A program made the position numbers and the translations under genes. A model generated the notes under the pieces. It saw only the letters and a list, made by a program, of their open reading frames with translations, was not told where the DNA came from and ran no database searches. From contig URQZ01000001.1 in assembly GCA_900550255.1 (NCBI GenBank), forward strand, positions 62,001 to 126,000: a DNA stretch of 64,000 nucleotides, written 5' to 3'. This DNA is from an uncultured Mycoplasmatota bacterium. Its GTDB lineage: Bacteria > Bacillota_I > Bacilli_A > RF39 > UBA660. Of the stretch, positions 45,580 to 54,974 are shown in pieces. Numbering within the stretch: position 1 is the first letter of the stretch; each line of letters begins with the position of its first letter.

Positions 45580-46269
45580 ATCATTAAACATTATTATTAA
45601 ACGTAATAAATTTAGCAATGTTGATATAACACTTGCAACATAAGTCATAGCTGCAGCTCTTAACATATTATGAACGCCATTTTGTTCCTCTTTATCAACG
45701 AGTTGCAAACTTATAAGTTGTTTTTGAGCTCTATTTGATGCATCAAATTCAACTGGTAATGTTACTATTTGAAAAAGTAATGTTGCAAGTAAAATTAAAA
45801 TACCAACGATTAAATAACCTGTAATCCCCGCAATTAATGAGATTATTAGTGAGAAATATCCTAAGTAAGTTACAAAATTAACAAACGGTACTAGCACACT
45901 ACGTATTCTCATAAATGTATAGTTTTCTTTATCTTGAATAGCATGACCACATTCATGAGCAGCTACAGAAAGCGCTGCTATACTTGTTCCATCAAAAATT
46001 TCATTTGAAAGTCTTACAACTTTTCTAGTTGGATCATAATGGTCTGTTAAATTACCGTTTACAGATACGACATGTACATCTGTTAAACCATTTTTATCTA
46101 ATATCATACGTGCTACTTCTTGACCACTTATTTTTTTGTTATTTCTTATTCTTTTATATTTGTTATAATTGCTACTAATACTTATTTGTGAAAATAATAC
46201 TATTACAAATCCTATTATTGCAATAAAAATGGTTAAAAGATTTTCATATCCTAATGTCATATAATTCAT
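45568..46269 (-). CDS. YugP-type membrane zinc metallopeptidase
   Basis: The 233-aa protein has an N-terminal membrane helix and the catalytic HExxH in SVAAHECGHAIQ (near 105). RSVLVPFVNF follows, then two or three membrane helices with LPVEFDASNRAQKQL, the typical third-ligand region of this DUF-type peptidase. Members are widespread in Firmicutes; natural substrates are unknown. It lies 9 bp behind cysS. Confidence 0.92.
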   Translation of the reverse strand: MNYMTLGYENLLTIFIAIIGFVIVLFSQISISSNYNKYKRIRNNKKISGQEVARMILDKNGLTDVHVVSVNGNLTDHYDPTRKVVRLSNEIFDGTSIAALSVAAHECGHAIQDKENYTFMRIRSVLVPFVNFVTYLGYFSLIISLIAGITGYLIVGILILLATLLFQIVTLPVEFDASNRAQKQLISLQLVDKEEQNGVHNMLRAAAMTYVASVISTLLNLLRLIIMFNDRDN

Positions 46270-46278
46270 TTTATACCT

Positions 46279-47679
46279 CTATTCTACTTTGAATTTTGTC
46301 CCTTCCCTTGTATCAATCAAAATGATTCCTTTTTGTAATAATTCATCACGTATTTGATCAGCTAAATTATAATTCTTTTCTTTTTTAGCTTCATTTCTTT
46401 TATTTATCATATCATTAATATATTTTTCATCTATTTCTGATATTTCTTTTGTATTTGAACTTAATAAATCAAGAGATAATACCTGATCAAATTTTGTTAT
46501 TAGTGTAATTTTTTCATTGTTTGTTAAAGTATTATCTTTTATAACATCATAAAGTACTGTTAATGCATTTGAAGTATTTAAATCATTTTCTAAGGCTTCT
46601 TTAAAATTATTTTCATATAATTCTATATTTTTATTATTAACATCTCCTTGATTATTATTTATTAAAGTGATTTTTCTTTTTAATTTATCATATGTGTTTT
46701 TAATTGTATCCATTATTTCATAACTAAATACTAATGTTTTACGATAATGTGAACTTAAACAAAATAGACGATAAATTATTGGATCATATCCTTTTTCTTG
46801 AAGTAAACTTAAAGTCAAAAATTCACCTTTTGATTTACTCATTTTTCCTGTTTTATCATTCAAGTGTTCTCCATGGCACCAATAATTACACCATTTGTGC
46901 CCAAGATATGCTTCACTTTGAGCTATTTCATTTGTATGATGTGGAAATATATTATCTACACCTCCACAATGAATATCTAAATATGGTCCTAGATATTTTA
47001 TACTAATTCCAGAACATTCAATATGCCACCCTGGATAACCAACTCCCCAAGGTGAATCCCATTTTAATTCTTGATCATCAAATTTTGATTTTGTAAACCA
47101 CAATACAAAATCAGCTTGATTTTTTTTATTTGAATCTTCTTCTACTCCTTCACGAACACCTACAACCATTTCATCTATTTTATGATTAGTTAATGCATAA
47201 TAATCTTTTACTTTGCTTATATCAAAATAAACATTACCATTTGATATATATGCGTAGTTTTTTTCTATTAGTTTTTCAATTATTTTTATATATTGCTCAA
47301 TATTATCTGTTGCTTTACTAATAATTTCAGGTCTTTTTATATTTAGAGAATCTATATCTTTTAAAAAGGCTTCTGTATAAAAGTCTGCAATATCTAAAAC
47401 GCTTTTATGTTCACGTTTTGCGCCTTTTAACATTTTGTCTTCTCCTGTATCGGAATCGCTAGATAAATGTCCAACGTCAGTTATATTCATAGCTCTTTTT
47501 ACATTATATCCAAGATAGTTTAATGTTTTTTCTAAAATGTCTTCAAAAATGTATGTTCTAAGGTTTCCTATATGGGCATAATGGTAAACAGTTGGTCCAC
47601 AAGTATACATTGTTACTTTATTTTTATCATTTGGAACAAATTCCTCTACTTTTCTTGTAAGTGTGTTATATAATTTCAT
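46279..47679 (-). CDS. cysS: Cysteinyl-tRNA synthetase
   Basis: This class I synthetase charges tRNA-Cys. The 466-aa protein has the zinc ligand and HIGH motif in MYTCGPTVYHYAHIGNLR, WHIECSGISIKYLG and HHTNEIAQSEA (further zinc ligands), and KMSKSKGEFLTL. The length is usual. It lies near a cysteine synthase gene in the same direction, a fitting neighbour in supply of cysteine for translation. Confidence 0.97.
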   Translation of the reverse strand: MKLYNTLTRKVEEFVPNDKNKVTMYTCGPTVYHYAHIGNLRTYIFEDILEKTLNYLGYNVKRAMNITDVGHLSSDSDTGEDKMLKGAKREHKSVLDIADFYTEAFLKDIDSLNIKRPEIISKATDNIEQYIKIIEKLIEKNYAYISNGNVYFDISKVKDYYALTNHKIDEMVVGVREGVEEDSNKKNQADFVLWFTKSKFDDQELKWDSPWGVGYPGWHIECSGISIKYLGPYLDIHCGGVDNIFPHHTNEIAQSEAYLGHKWCNYWCHGEHLNDKTGKMSKSKGEFLTLSLLQEKGYDPIIYRLFCLSSHYRKTLVFSYEIMDTIKNTYDKLKRKITLINNNQGDVNNKNIELYENNFKEALENDLNTSNALTVLYDVIKDNTLTNNEKITLITKFDQVLSLDLLSSNTKEISEIDEKYINDMINKRNEAKKEKNYNLADQIRDELLQKGIILIDTREGTKFKVE

Positions 47680-47764
47680 TTTATCACCCTAACTTCCCGT
47701 TTAGTATATCATAAATATACAGTTAATTTCAATTGTTTATCTTGTTTCACATAATATAACAAAT

Positions 47765-48718
47765 TTAAATTATTTCATAATCTATGAGTTGTATTTGATT
47801 AGAAATCATGCAAGGGTTTAAATCAAGATTTTGACTTAATTCTGTACTCAAATATTTTTTGCTATCATCTGGAAAAACAGTTATAACATTTTCTTTTATT
47901 TCTTCTTTTAGAAGAATAGATCCTAATAAATTAGCTCCTGATGATATTCCAACGCCAAGTCCTAAATCTAAGGCAAGTTTTTTAGACATGTTTATTGCAT
48001 CTAAATCATTAATTAAAAGGACTTTATCTATTTTATTAACATCTACTAGTTCCGGAATAAAATCATCACCTATTCCCTCTATTTTATGACTATCAATAAT
48101 TCCTTTAGAAATAATTGCCATTGTATCCGGTTCTATTGCGCATGTTATTAGATTTGGATATTTTTCTTTTAGACATTTTGATGTTCCCATCAATGTCCCG
48201 CCTGTTCCAATTCCAGATACAAATCCACCTATATTGGATATTTGATTTAATATTTCATTTCCTGTTGTTTGGTAGTGAGCTATAAGGTTATTTTGATTTT
48301 CAAACTGGTTTATTAAATATCCGTTTGTTTCTTTTGCTTTCTTTTTTGCTTCGTTGATGCATTTTTTAAATCCACCTTCTTCTTTTGAAAAAAGTTTTAC
48401 GTCTGCTCCATACATTTTCATTAGTTTTAATCTTTCTTCACTTACCCAATCAGGCATAAATATATATACTTTTCGTTTATAATATGCTCCTAGTGCAGAT
48501 AATGATATCCCAGTATTACCACTTGTTGCTTCAATAATAGGCATATTTTCTTTTAATTTTTTATTTTTTATTGCTTCTGTTATTATATAATTTGCCATTC
48601 TATCTTTTATACTGCCTGTTAAATTGTAATACTCTAATTTAGCAAAAATTTCTTTTTCTTGTCCTTTATATTTGTATTTTATTTTTATCATTGGTGTATT
48701 ACCAATTAATTTTTTCAT
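47765..48718 (-). CDS. Cysteine synthase (O-acetylserine sulfhydrylase) family
   Basis: This PLP enzyme of 317 aa has the Schiff-base Lys in NLTGSIKDRMA (near 38), substrate loop EATSGNTGISLSA, phosphate loop GIGTGGTLMGTSK and a late GISSGANLLGS. It fits cysteine synthase or the closely related cystathionine beta-synthase-like group. The short form with no CBS domains favours CysK. Start at 48718 follows AGGTGATAATT. cysS lies 86 bp downstream. Confidence 0.92.
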   Translation of the reverse strand: MKKLIGNTPMIKIKYKYKGQEKEIFAKLEYYNLTGSIKDRMANYIITEAIKNKKLKENMPIIEATSGNTGISLSALGAYYKRKVYIFMPDWVSEERLKLMKMYGADVKLFSKEEGGFKKCINEAKKKAKETNGYLINQFENQNNLIAHYQTTGNEILNQISNIGGFVSGIGTGGTLMGTSKCLKEKYPNLITCAIEPDTMAIISKGIIDSHKIEGIGDDFIPELVDVNKIDKVLLINDLDAINMSKKLALDLGLGVGISSGANLLGSILLKEEIKENVITVFPDDSKKYLSTELSQNLDLNPCMISNQIQLIDYEII

Positions 48719-48791
48719 AATTATCACCTATTATAATATAATAGTATTGAGAAAAAAATTGACAAATTTGAATTTTTTTATTCTTTTGTTA

Positions 48792-48820
48792 TTGCATATT
48801 TTATTACATTATGTTATTAT
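48792..48820 (+). promoter_or_regulatory. Promoter of the tRNA pair
   Basis: TTGCAT (48792-48797) and TATTAT (48815-48820) are separated by 17 bp. The expected start lies about 12 nt before the first tRNA. Confidence 0.65.
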
Positions 48821-48838
48821 ATATGAGTACTGGTAAAT

Positions 48839-48915
48839 GGACCCTTAGCTCAGTTGGTTAGAGCATCCGGCTCATAACCGGACGGTCGAAGGTTCGAGTC
48901 CTTCAGGGTCCACCA
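48839..48915 (+). tRNA. tRNA with CAT anticodon, probably tRNA-Ile2
   Basis: The 77-nt cloverleaf has encoded CCA: acceptor GGACCCT/AGGGTCC, anticodon stem TCCGG/CCGGA with loop CTCATAA, T arm GAAGG-TTCGAGT-CCTTC. The GGACC acceptor together with the CTCATAA loop matches the Ile2 tRNAs of Firmicutes and Mollicutes, whose C34 is changed to lysidine by TilS to read AUA. Elongator Met tRNAs of this group usually carry a TTCATAC loop. The amino acid is inferred. Confidence 0.85.
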
Positions 48916-48923
48916 TTTAAATT

Positions 48924-49008
48924 GCGAGTGTGGCGAAATTGGCAGACGCGCTAGACTTAGGATCTAGTGCCTTACGGCGTGGGGGTTCAAGTCCCTTCAC
49001 TCGCACCA
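48924..49008 (+). tRNA. tRNA-Leu (anticodon TAG)
   Basis: This is an 85-nt class II tRNA with long variable arm and encoded CCA. Acceptor GCGAGTG/CACTCGC, anticodon stem CTAGA/TCTAG with loop CTTAGGA, T arm GGGGG-TTCAAGT-CCCTT. It lies 8 bp after the CAT tRNA in one transcript. Confidence 0.95.
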
Positions 49009-49045
49009 TTTACAAGTTTGTTCGAATAATTCGAACTTTAAATAC

Positions 49046-49075
49046 ATTTCAGTCTGAAATATGACTGATTTTTTT
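49046..49075 (+). terminator. Terminator of the tRNA pair
   Basis: TCAGTC and GACTGA pair around an 8-nt loop and seven T follow. A second palindrome (GTTCGAATAATTCGAAC, 49019-49035) lies just upstream. Confidence 0.7.
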
Positions 49076-49438
49076 ATGCAATAAAAATCACCACTAGTAA
49101 TTTTAATAATTATGTCAAAACACCTAGGAAGTTAAATTTTTTGACAACATAAAATATATATACAAAATCAAGTTTCAAATATTATTAATAAAAATATAAA
49201 AGGCTTTAAAATTTTTTCATCTTCATCTGGTAATGTATTTAAAAATTCGCTTTTGGTTATAGAAAATATGATCATTTCATATCTCGTATTTTCTTAATTA
49301 AGGATATTATAAAAGGATGATTTTCATCATCCTTCATAATCACAATTCATTTATCAAATTTATTGTTCACCAACACTATTTGACAATCAACCATAAAAAG
49401 TTCTTACTTAAAAGAACTATTTATCTAAATATATAAAA
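49076..49438. other. Gene-poor spacer with a possible gene remnant
   Basis: No convincing gene is seen. A 35-codon frame on the minus strand (49168-49275) translates as MIIFSITKSEFLNTLPDEDE plus a hydrophobic end. It has no good RBS and may be a remnant. A palindrome AAGGATGA/TCATCCTT (about 49313-49334), followed on the minus strand by TTTTAT, may terminate transcription from the 139-aa gene. Confidence 0.4.
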
Positions 49439-49858
49439 TTATTTTTGAAGCATATTTAATAAATTAATTTTAAACAAATCTTTATCAGAATGTTGTTTAG
49501 ATACCATAACACCTTTATATGTTATAAGTTCCGATTGATGACCTTCACTTAATATTTCAATTGGTTCAATTTTATTTAACATTATAATTTTTTCGTTTTT
49601 ATAAACTATATATTGTAATTTTATTTCTCCATGGACTTTTGCAAACATAACATCAGTTGGAAGCTTTAATTCATATGTTGTTGTTCCCTTTTCTTTATTA
49701 GTTGATACTACTTCACCTAAGAAATTTCCATCTTTTAATTTTGGATAATATTCAAAATATAATTTTTTATAAGCTAACATATTATATTTTTTTAATGAAC
49801 GTTCAAGTTTATGAAATTCATTTTCGTTTAAATAATCAAATAAATAATTTTCATTCAT
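49439..49858 (-). CDS. Unknown cytoplasmic protein, 139 aa
   Basis: An N-terminal helical part (EFHKLERSLKKYNMLAYKKL) is followed by beta strands: GNFLGEVVSTNKEKGTTTYEL, DVMFAKVHGEIKLQYIVY, KIIMLNKIEPIEIL and YKGVMVSK. The alternating pattern suggests a small beta-barrel or sheet domain. There is no export signal. RBS GAGGCGATAAT. Family not recognised. It is a single-gene unit next to the surface-protein pair. Confidence 0.6.
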   Translation of the reverse strand: MNENYLFDYLNENEFHKLERSLKKYNMLAYKKLYFEYYPKLKDGNFLGEVVSTNKEKGTTTYELKLPTDVMFAKVHGEIKLQYIVYKNEKIIMLNKIEPIEILSEGHQSELITYKGVMVSKQHSDKDLFKINLLNMLQK

Positions 49859-49926
49859 ATTATCGCCTCTTCGGTATTATAGTATATTACTATTAAATAG
49901 TATCATATATATACTATTTTGTCAAA

Positions 49927-49953
49927 CAAAAATAGGAGTAATAAACTCCTATC
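49927..49953 (-). terminator. Terminator of the surface-protein pair
   Basis: ATAGGAGT and ACTCCTAT pair around AATAA, followed by TTTTTG on the minus strand. The stem overlaps the last codons. Confidence 0.75.
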
Positions 49954-52078
49954 TTACATGTGAATTTTCTTCTTCATAACTTTTTTCTATATTCAAATTT
50001 TTAATTGAATTTCTTAATTCTTTTAAACTTTGAATCTTATTATCTAATGATTTAGTTTTGAATGATGAACTAGATTTCTTTTCAACTGATTGAACATCTT
50101 CAATATCATAAACATCTGATTCTTCAACTTTTGAAGAACTACTACTTGATGATGAAGAACTACTTGATGATGAAGAACTACTTGATGATGAAGAGTTTCC
50201 ACCTTTAGGTTCTTCCTTACTATGTACTTTTGATTCTTCAGTTTTTGTTCCAGTTACTTTTTCAGTTTTCTTGTTTTTATTTTCATCATATACTTTCTTT
50301 CCTTCAGAATATCCACTTGAAAATCCGCTTTTATATGAATTAATATAAGATGTCTTAGCAGCACCTGTATATTTACCAGGAACACTTATATTTCCAAGAC
50401 TTTTTGACTTTCCACTAGAACCTTGAGACATTCCTTTTGAAAAACCAGCACTATAACCTTGTTTAGCTGCCTCTTCAACTGAAATTTGTTCTGATTTTGA
50501 TGTTGTTTTGATTTTCTTACCATTTTTAGTTTTAAAAGTTCCTTTAATAAAATCTTTCGAACTTATATTTTTTACAGTCACTTTTTTTCCATGTTTTTTC
50601 ATTTTAGTTATTTTCTTAGCAGTTTTTGATTTAACGACTTTAGATTTAACAACTTTCTTAGATTTACCAGTTGAAGTAACTTTTAAGTTCTTATAATATA
50701 ACTTTTTATAACTTGCATTAGCTTTGTAAGTTGATAATACATTTTCACTTTTTATCGTATTAATAATATTTGTAATAACTGTATTAATTGATTCTTCATT
50801 TGCATATTTGTTTGCTTTTGCTTCTTCTGTAAGATTGATTGCTGTCGTACGTGCTAAATTAATTTTTTCTTCTGCACTCTCTAAAGAACTAAATACACCA
50901 TTTTCAAAATCAGTTCCTTCTCTTCTGAAGTTTTCAGTAATGCTACCTTTATGTTCTACAGCAGTTTTACATTTCTCTTCAACATAAACCATATCAGCTA
51001 CACTCTTTGACATTATTGTCTTACTTAATCCAATTGTCTTAGCTGAGTTAGCTGCTGGAAAAGCACCTAAATATAACGATAATAATGTATTATTTGCAGA
51101 ATATTTTCTAAAATTATTATTTGCTATTCCATTTTTAATAATTTTATTTAAATCTTTAGAATAGCTAGTAGCTTCAGATACATTTTTATCAATTGATGCT
51201 CTAACTACTTTATTAGATGTTGATTGAACATTTTTTATATAACTAGCAAATTCTTTATCAGAAATTAAATCTGAAACATCAATTATACTTTTTGAAACTT
51301 GAGCATCACTATCTAATTTAGCAAGAACTCTGAAAGTACTATCAAATAATTTATTAACATCAATATTATCTGATTGATAAAGTTTTAATAAAGTTTCAGA
51401 TGAGATGTTATCCATATTTAAGACAATGTAGAAATTTACTAAATCTTCTACTTCTGTTGCCATTTCACCTTTTTTAATTTTATATCCTTTTGGTACTGCG
51501 TCTTTTATAAAATTAGTTATTTTCTTTGTCATTAATTTCTTATCTTGAGGATCAAAATTTAATAAAGGATTTTTAGTATTATTTACTACATTTTGAGTGA
51601 CATTAGCATAAGGTGTTGCAGTCGGTGTTGGTCCAACATTTTCAGTTGTTACTGTAGCGCGATTTAAATTATTGTTATTACTAGAATTGTTAGAACGTCC
51701 AATTCCATATGATGTCAATCCTATAATTCCAGCTCCTAAAACAATTGTTCCTGCAACTACTTTCTTTTTACTTAAAAATTCTTTTATTTTACTTACATTT
51801 TCTTTTGGAATCTCAATATGTTTTTGCTCACTAACAACTCTAAATTGAGAGAAATCATTAGATAATGATTCCCCATCTATTACAAAGTTGTTTTTTGCAA
51901 AGATTTTACTACATTTCTCTTTTAATTCTTCTTTATCATCTTCTGTTAATGGATATGTATTAAAAACTCCATTAGCATTTTGTAAGAATTTATCATATTC
52001 TTCTTCATTTCTAACTGTTTTTGCAAACATTAGTATACTTTTTTTAACAAAATCCTCACTATTTTTAATTCTTGCCAT
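49949..52078 (-). CDS. Membrane-anchored surface protein with poly-Ser tract
   Basis: The 709-aa protein has a cytoplasmic N-terminal part of about 100 aa, one membrane helix (KKVVAGTIVLGAGIIGLTSY, near 108-130), then a Thr/Pro/Asn spacer (TPTATPYANVTQNVVNNTKN). A helical ectodomain (about 180-470) leads to a very Lys-rich segment (about 475-540) and a Gly/Ser segment with GYSAGFSKGMSQGSSGKS. A run of about 22 Ser follows before the end. I know no family. The start at 52078 (ATG) follows AAGGGGTG; the open frame begins with a TTG two codons earlier. The gene follows the 450-aa anchored protein by 26 bp, so both are one unit. Confidence 0.7.
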   Translation of the reverse strand: MARIKNSEDFVKKSILMFAKTVRNEEEYDKFLQNANGVFNTYPLTEDDKEELKEKCSKIFAKNNFVIDGESLSNDFSQFRVVSEQKHIEIPKENVSKIKEFLSKKKVVAGTIVLGAGIIGLTSYGIGRSNNSSNNNNLNRATVTTENVGPTPTATPYANVTQNVVNNTKNPLLNFDPQDKKLMTKKITNFIKDAVPKGYKIKKGEMATEVEDLVNFYIVLNMDNISSETLLKLYQSDNIDVNKLFDSTFRVLAKLDSDAQVSKSIIDVSDLISDKEFASYIKNVQSTSNKVVRASIDKNVSEATSYSKDLNKIIKNGIANNNFRKYSANNTLLSLYLGAFPAANSAKTIGLSKTIMSKSVADMVYVEEKCKTAVEHKGSITENFRREGTDFENGVFSSLESAEEKINLARTTAINLTEEAKANKYANEESINTVITNIINTIKSENVLSTYKANASYKKLYYKNLKVTSTGKSKKVVKSKVVKSKTAKKITKMKKHGKKVTVKNISSKDFIKGTFKTKNGKKIKTTSKSEQISVEEAAKQGYSAGFSKGMSQGSSGKSKSLGNISVPGKYTGAAKTSYINSYKSGFSSGYSEGKKVYDENKNKKTEKVTGTKTEESKVHSKEEPKGGNSSSSSSSSSSSSSSSSSSSSSKVEESDVYDIEDVQSVEKKSSSSFKTKSLDNKIQSLKELRNSIKNLNIEKSYEEENSHVR
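50133..50195. repeat. 18-bp tandem repeat coding the poly-Ser tract
   Basis: The unit gaagaactacttgatgat occurs at 50154-50171 and 50172-50189, with a 21-bp variant before (50133-50153) and the beginning of another after. It encodes six Ser per unit. Copy number may change by slippage without shifting the frame. Confidence 0.85.
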
Positions 52079-52104
52079 GGGCAAACACCCCTTTCATTTA
52101 TTCA

Positions 52105-53457
52105 CTATGCTTCTTTCTTTTCGCCTGTCCAAACCCAGTCACCTGAATTAAGTCCACAAACGTCCCATTTATACTCAGTTTTTCCACCTTTAGTAGTAAC
52201 TGGTCTTGATCTATAAACATAAACTGTTTTTGTTTGTTTTTCTTCTTTTCTAGTTACTTTATCTTTATATCCTGTAACAACTCTTACATTTGTTGTTGTT
52301 ATATATGATATAGTATTTGTTTTTGTACATCTTGTACTTGTATTTGATGTATTAGCTGTTCTTTTATACATAATATATACATGATCTACACCAGCAGTAC
52401 ATTGACTCTTACAAATCCAAGTTGTATCTGAAACTGGTACATATTTAGTAGTTGCTGTATCATTTGGAATATATTTTAATGAAACATATCCAATTCTTTG
52501 CCATCCACCATAACTAATATTTGTTGTTGTAGAAGTATATTCAGAACAATAAGTTACTGTAGATCTACCTACTCCAACTTCTTTTGTTGCATAAATTGGT
52601 TGTGACATATCTTTTGTTACAACATCTTTATAAGTTGTTGTTGTAATATCTTTTTTACCTCTTTGAACTTGTAATGTAGAGGTTGCTGTTATTTGAGTAG
52701 TTCCCCATGCAGACCATTCACCATATGTAGTTGATCCACCAGTTGTTTTTGAATATCTACAAACATAATTTTTATCTGGAGTTGGTGTTGGATTTGGTGT
52801 TGGACTTGGTGTTGGTGTAATAATTGTTATATTAGTTGTAATATTTGTTACGTTATTAATTGTATTATTAATGTTATTTACTATATTAGTAACATTATTA
52901 ACTTTTTGTTGAACTGGTTGTTTTGTTTTTGCAGAATATAATACTGGAGTTTTAATATCAGCTTTATTCTTTTCACAAATTGCAGTTTGACAATAATCAT
53001 AGCATCCCATGTAAACTAATAAATAGTTTTCTTGATCGCTACATTTTAAATTAACTTTCATAACAAATTCATCTTCATATTTTGTTATTTCAACATATGA
53101 ATTATCTAAATCACATTGTTTACCTTTGCTATCAACAAATGGTAAAATAATTTTTTTATCAAGCATTTCTCCTAAAGTTAATTTTACTTTATCACCAACA
53201 GCTTGTGGAAGTCTTGGTGTAGTAAAATAACTTTTTGCTGCATCTTTCATAGCAACAACGTTGTTATTGAAGATTTGATCATAAAACATTGATAAATCAG
53301 TAGTTTCGTTTTTACTATCACCACTGCTATTCAAAGCTTTCTTTAAATCACTCTTCATAGGAAATAGCCACATTAATACAAATATAAATAAGGCTACAAA
53401 TAAGAATTGTAAAATTACACTCTTTAGATTAAAATTTTCTTTTCTTTCGTTATACAT
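52105..53457 (-). CDS. Membrane-anchored surface protein with Thr/Pro linker
   Basis: The 450-aa protein has a short inside end, one anchor helix (SVILQFLFVALFIFVLMWLF, 14-33), and a first outer domain (about 40-165) with Cys near 119, 139, 148, 152 and 157. A strand-like Asn/Thr/Val repeat (VNNVTNIVNNINNTINNVTN) and a TPTPSPTPNPTPTP linker follow. A C-terminal Thr/Tyr/Cys-rich beta domain (about 230-450) ends WDVCGLNSGDWVWTGEKKEA. The AsnThr repeats and Pro/Thr linker are also found in the gene downstream. RBS GGGGGGTTATCT. Family not recognised; an extracellular structural or adhesive role is inferred. Confidence 0.7.
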   Translation of the reverse strand: MYNERKENFNLKSVILQFLFVALFIFVLMWLFPMKSDLKKALNSSGDSKNETTDLSMFYDQIFNNNVVAMKDAAKSYFTTPRLPQAVGDKVKLTLGEMLDKKIILPFVDSKGKQCDLDNSYVEITKYEDEFVMKVNLKCSDQENYLLVYMGCYDYCQTAICEKNKADIKTPVLYSAKTKQPVQQKVNNVTNIVNNINNTINNVTNITTNITIITPTPSPTPNPTPTPDKNYVCRYSKTTGGSTTYGEWSAWGTTQITATSTLQVQRGKKDITTTTYKDVVTKDMSQPIYATKEVGVGRSTVTYCSEYTSTTTNISYGGWQRIGYVSLKYIPNDTATTKYVPVSDTTWICKSQCTAGVDHVYIMYKRTANTSNTSTRCTKTNTISYITTTNVRVVTGYKDKVTRKEEKQTKTVYVYRSRPVTTKGGKTEYKWDVCGLNSGDWVWTGEKKEA

Positions 53458-53628
53458 AGATAACCCCCCTTTGAATTGATGTTGAGTATACTAGCACAAA
53501 TCATTATCTTTGTCAACTATTTATAATTTTTTTATTCGTTTTTTTCAAAAATAACAATTTTTCTTATTTTTTTCTATGATGTTCTTTCTTTGGTTGTTAG
53601 GTAATTATACCATAAAAATAAAGGAAAG

Positions 53629-53892
53629 TCAAATATTCAAACGAACAATTGTACTTCCTATATTATAAAAATCTATTTGAAATTCTTTAACTAATTTACT
53701 TGCTTTTAATGTTTTAATTGTTGTGTCTTTCAAAACACCACTTCCAATGCCATGAATTACAACAAACAATTCTTGTTTTAACTTAAAATTATCATTAATA
53801 AAATCATTAATAGCAACTCTAGCTGTATCTCGATCCATACCATGTAAATCTATTTTAGGCAAGTTGCTAGTAAAAACATTACTTAAACTCAT
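53629..53892 (-). CDS. Smr-domain protein
   Basis: The 87-aa protein is a single Smr domain: IDLHGMDRDTARVAINDFI (the DLHG motif), LFVVIHGIGSGVLKDTTIKT (the HGxGxGxL motif) and a final FYNIGSTIVRL strand. Smr domains nick DNA or cut RNA and form the C-terminus of MutS2. Free-standing ones often act on RNA. The TIV strand replaces the usual 'GGxGaTiVel' end with a shorter version. The gene overlaps the end of the PfkB kinase gene by 14 bp. Confidence 0.85.
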   Translation of the reverse strand: MSLSNVFTSNLPKIDLHGMDRDTARVAINDFINDNFKLKQELFVVIHGIGSGVLKDTTIKTLKASKLVKEFQIDFYNIGSTIVRLNI

Positions 53893-54778
53893 TATATAAT
53901 TCCTTTATTTCATCTAAATCAAAAATAGAAAAACGTCCACCTATTTTAGTTACAGAAAGTCCAGCTGTAACATTAGCAAGTCTTATTACTTTTTCGATTT
54001 CCCATCTTTGACTTATACCATAAGTAAATGCTCCATGAAAGATATCGCCTGCACCTGTTGTATCAATAGCTTTCTTTTTTATTCCAGACAATAGTTTTAA
54101 TTTATGATTATGTTCATACAAAACTCCCTGGCTTTCCAACGTTATGATAATTTCATTTTTAAAAATATCTTTCATTCTTTGATATATAATGCTTAAAGAA
54201 TTTAAATTATCAAAATCAAATTTTTCATTTGTCATTTTTTCAGCAAAATCTTTTGAACAAACAAGATACTTAACTTTTTTTGCAAGATCTATTACTTCTT
54301 CCGTTGTTCTACCAGCATCAATAATACTAATTGCTTTTGGATACTTTTTTAAAATTTTATCAGATGCATTATATTCTTGTCCATCAACCAAAATTATATC
54401 TGGTTCAAATGAAAGATCAATTTCTTTCATTTTCATTTCTTTTGGGCGATATGTAAGTATTGTTCTTGTTCCGTTTGATTTATTTGCAATAATAAAACTA
54501 GAAGTTGTTTTATATTCACTCGATAATTCTAGATAATCTGTATTAACATTAACACTATCTAATTCCTTTTTTATATATCTACCATATTCATCATTACCTA
54601 CAACGCCCATAAATGTAACGTCGCATCCCCATTTACCAAGTAGATAGGCAGCATTTGAAGCTGGTCCTCCACCACATTCAACTCTCTCATCTACTCGATT
54701 TTTTGTATTTTCGACTACGAATTCATCTAAGGGAATTGTTATGTCATAAGCAGCATGTCCAATACACAATATCTTCAT
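53879..54778 (-). CDS. PfkB-family sugar or nucleoside kinase
   Basis: The 299-aa protein is a ribokinase-fold enzyme: MKILCIGHAAYDITIPLDEF at the N-terminus, ECGGGPASNAAYLLGKWG (substrate/lid region near 43), VVGNDEYGRYIKKEL, and the anion hole and catalytic Asp in DTTGAGDIFHGAFTYG (near 238). The substrate is not obvious; fructose, ribose or nucleosides are possible. The ATG at 54778 follows TGGTGATAAT. It overlaps the Smr gene. Confidence 0.88.
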   Translation of the reverse strand: MKILCIGHAAYDITIPLDEFVVENTKNRVDERVECGGGPASNAAYLLGKWGCDVTFMGVVGNDEYGRYIKKELDSVNVNTDYLELSSEYKTTSSFIIANKSNGTRTILTYRPKEMKMKEIDLSFEPDIILVDGQEYNASDKILKKYPKAISIIDAGRTTEEVIDLAKKVKYLVCSKDFAEKMTNEKFDFDNLNSLSIIYQRMKDIFKNEIIITLESQGVLYEHNHKLKLLSGIKKKAIDTTGAGDIFHGAFTYGISQRWEIEKVIRLANVTAGLSVTKIGGRFSIFDLDEIKELYNEFK

Positions 54779-54902
54779 ATTATCACCATATATATTATAA
54801 AACAAAATCATTATTTAAGCAATTATTTGAACCAAATAAATCAAAAAACAGTTCTAACTTTACACTACACTATTATTAATATGCTATTTTCATATTTTTA
54901 TT

Positions 54903-54928
54903 AAAAAAAGCACTTTTTTCAAAGTACT
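54903..54928 (-). terminator. Rho-independent terminator
   Basis: AGTACTTT and AAAGTGCT form the stem (one G-U) with seven T following on the minus strand. It is downstream of the frameshifted helical gene. Confidence 0.7.
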
Positions 54929-54974
54929 ATTTTTCTTGTTTTATTTAATATTTCCTAAATATAAGCTATATTTA

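Noticed and set aside
47680..47764. T-box upstream of cysS
   Set aside because: Fewer than 90 bp are available and no T-box sequence is present.
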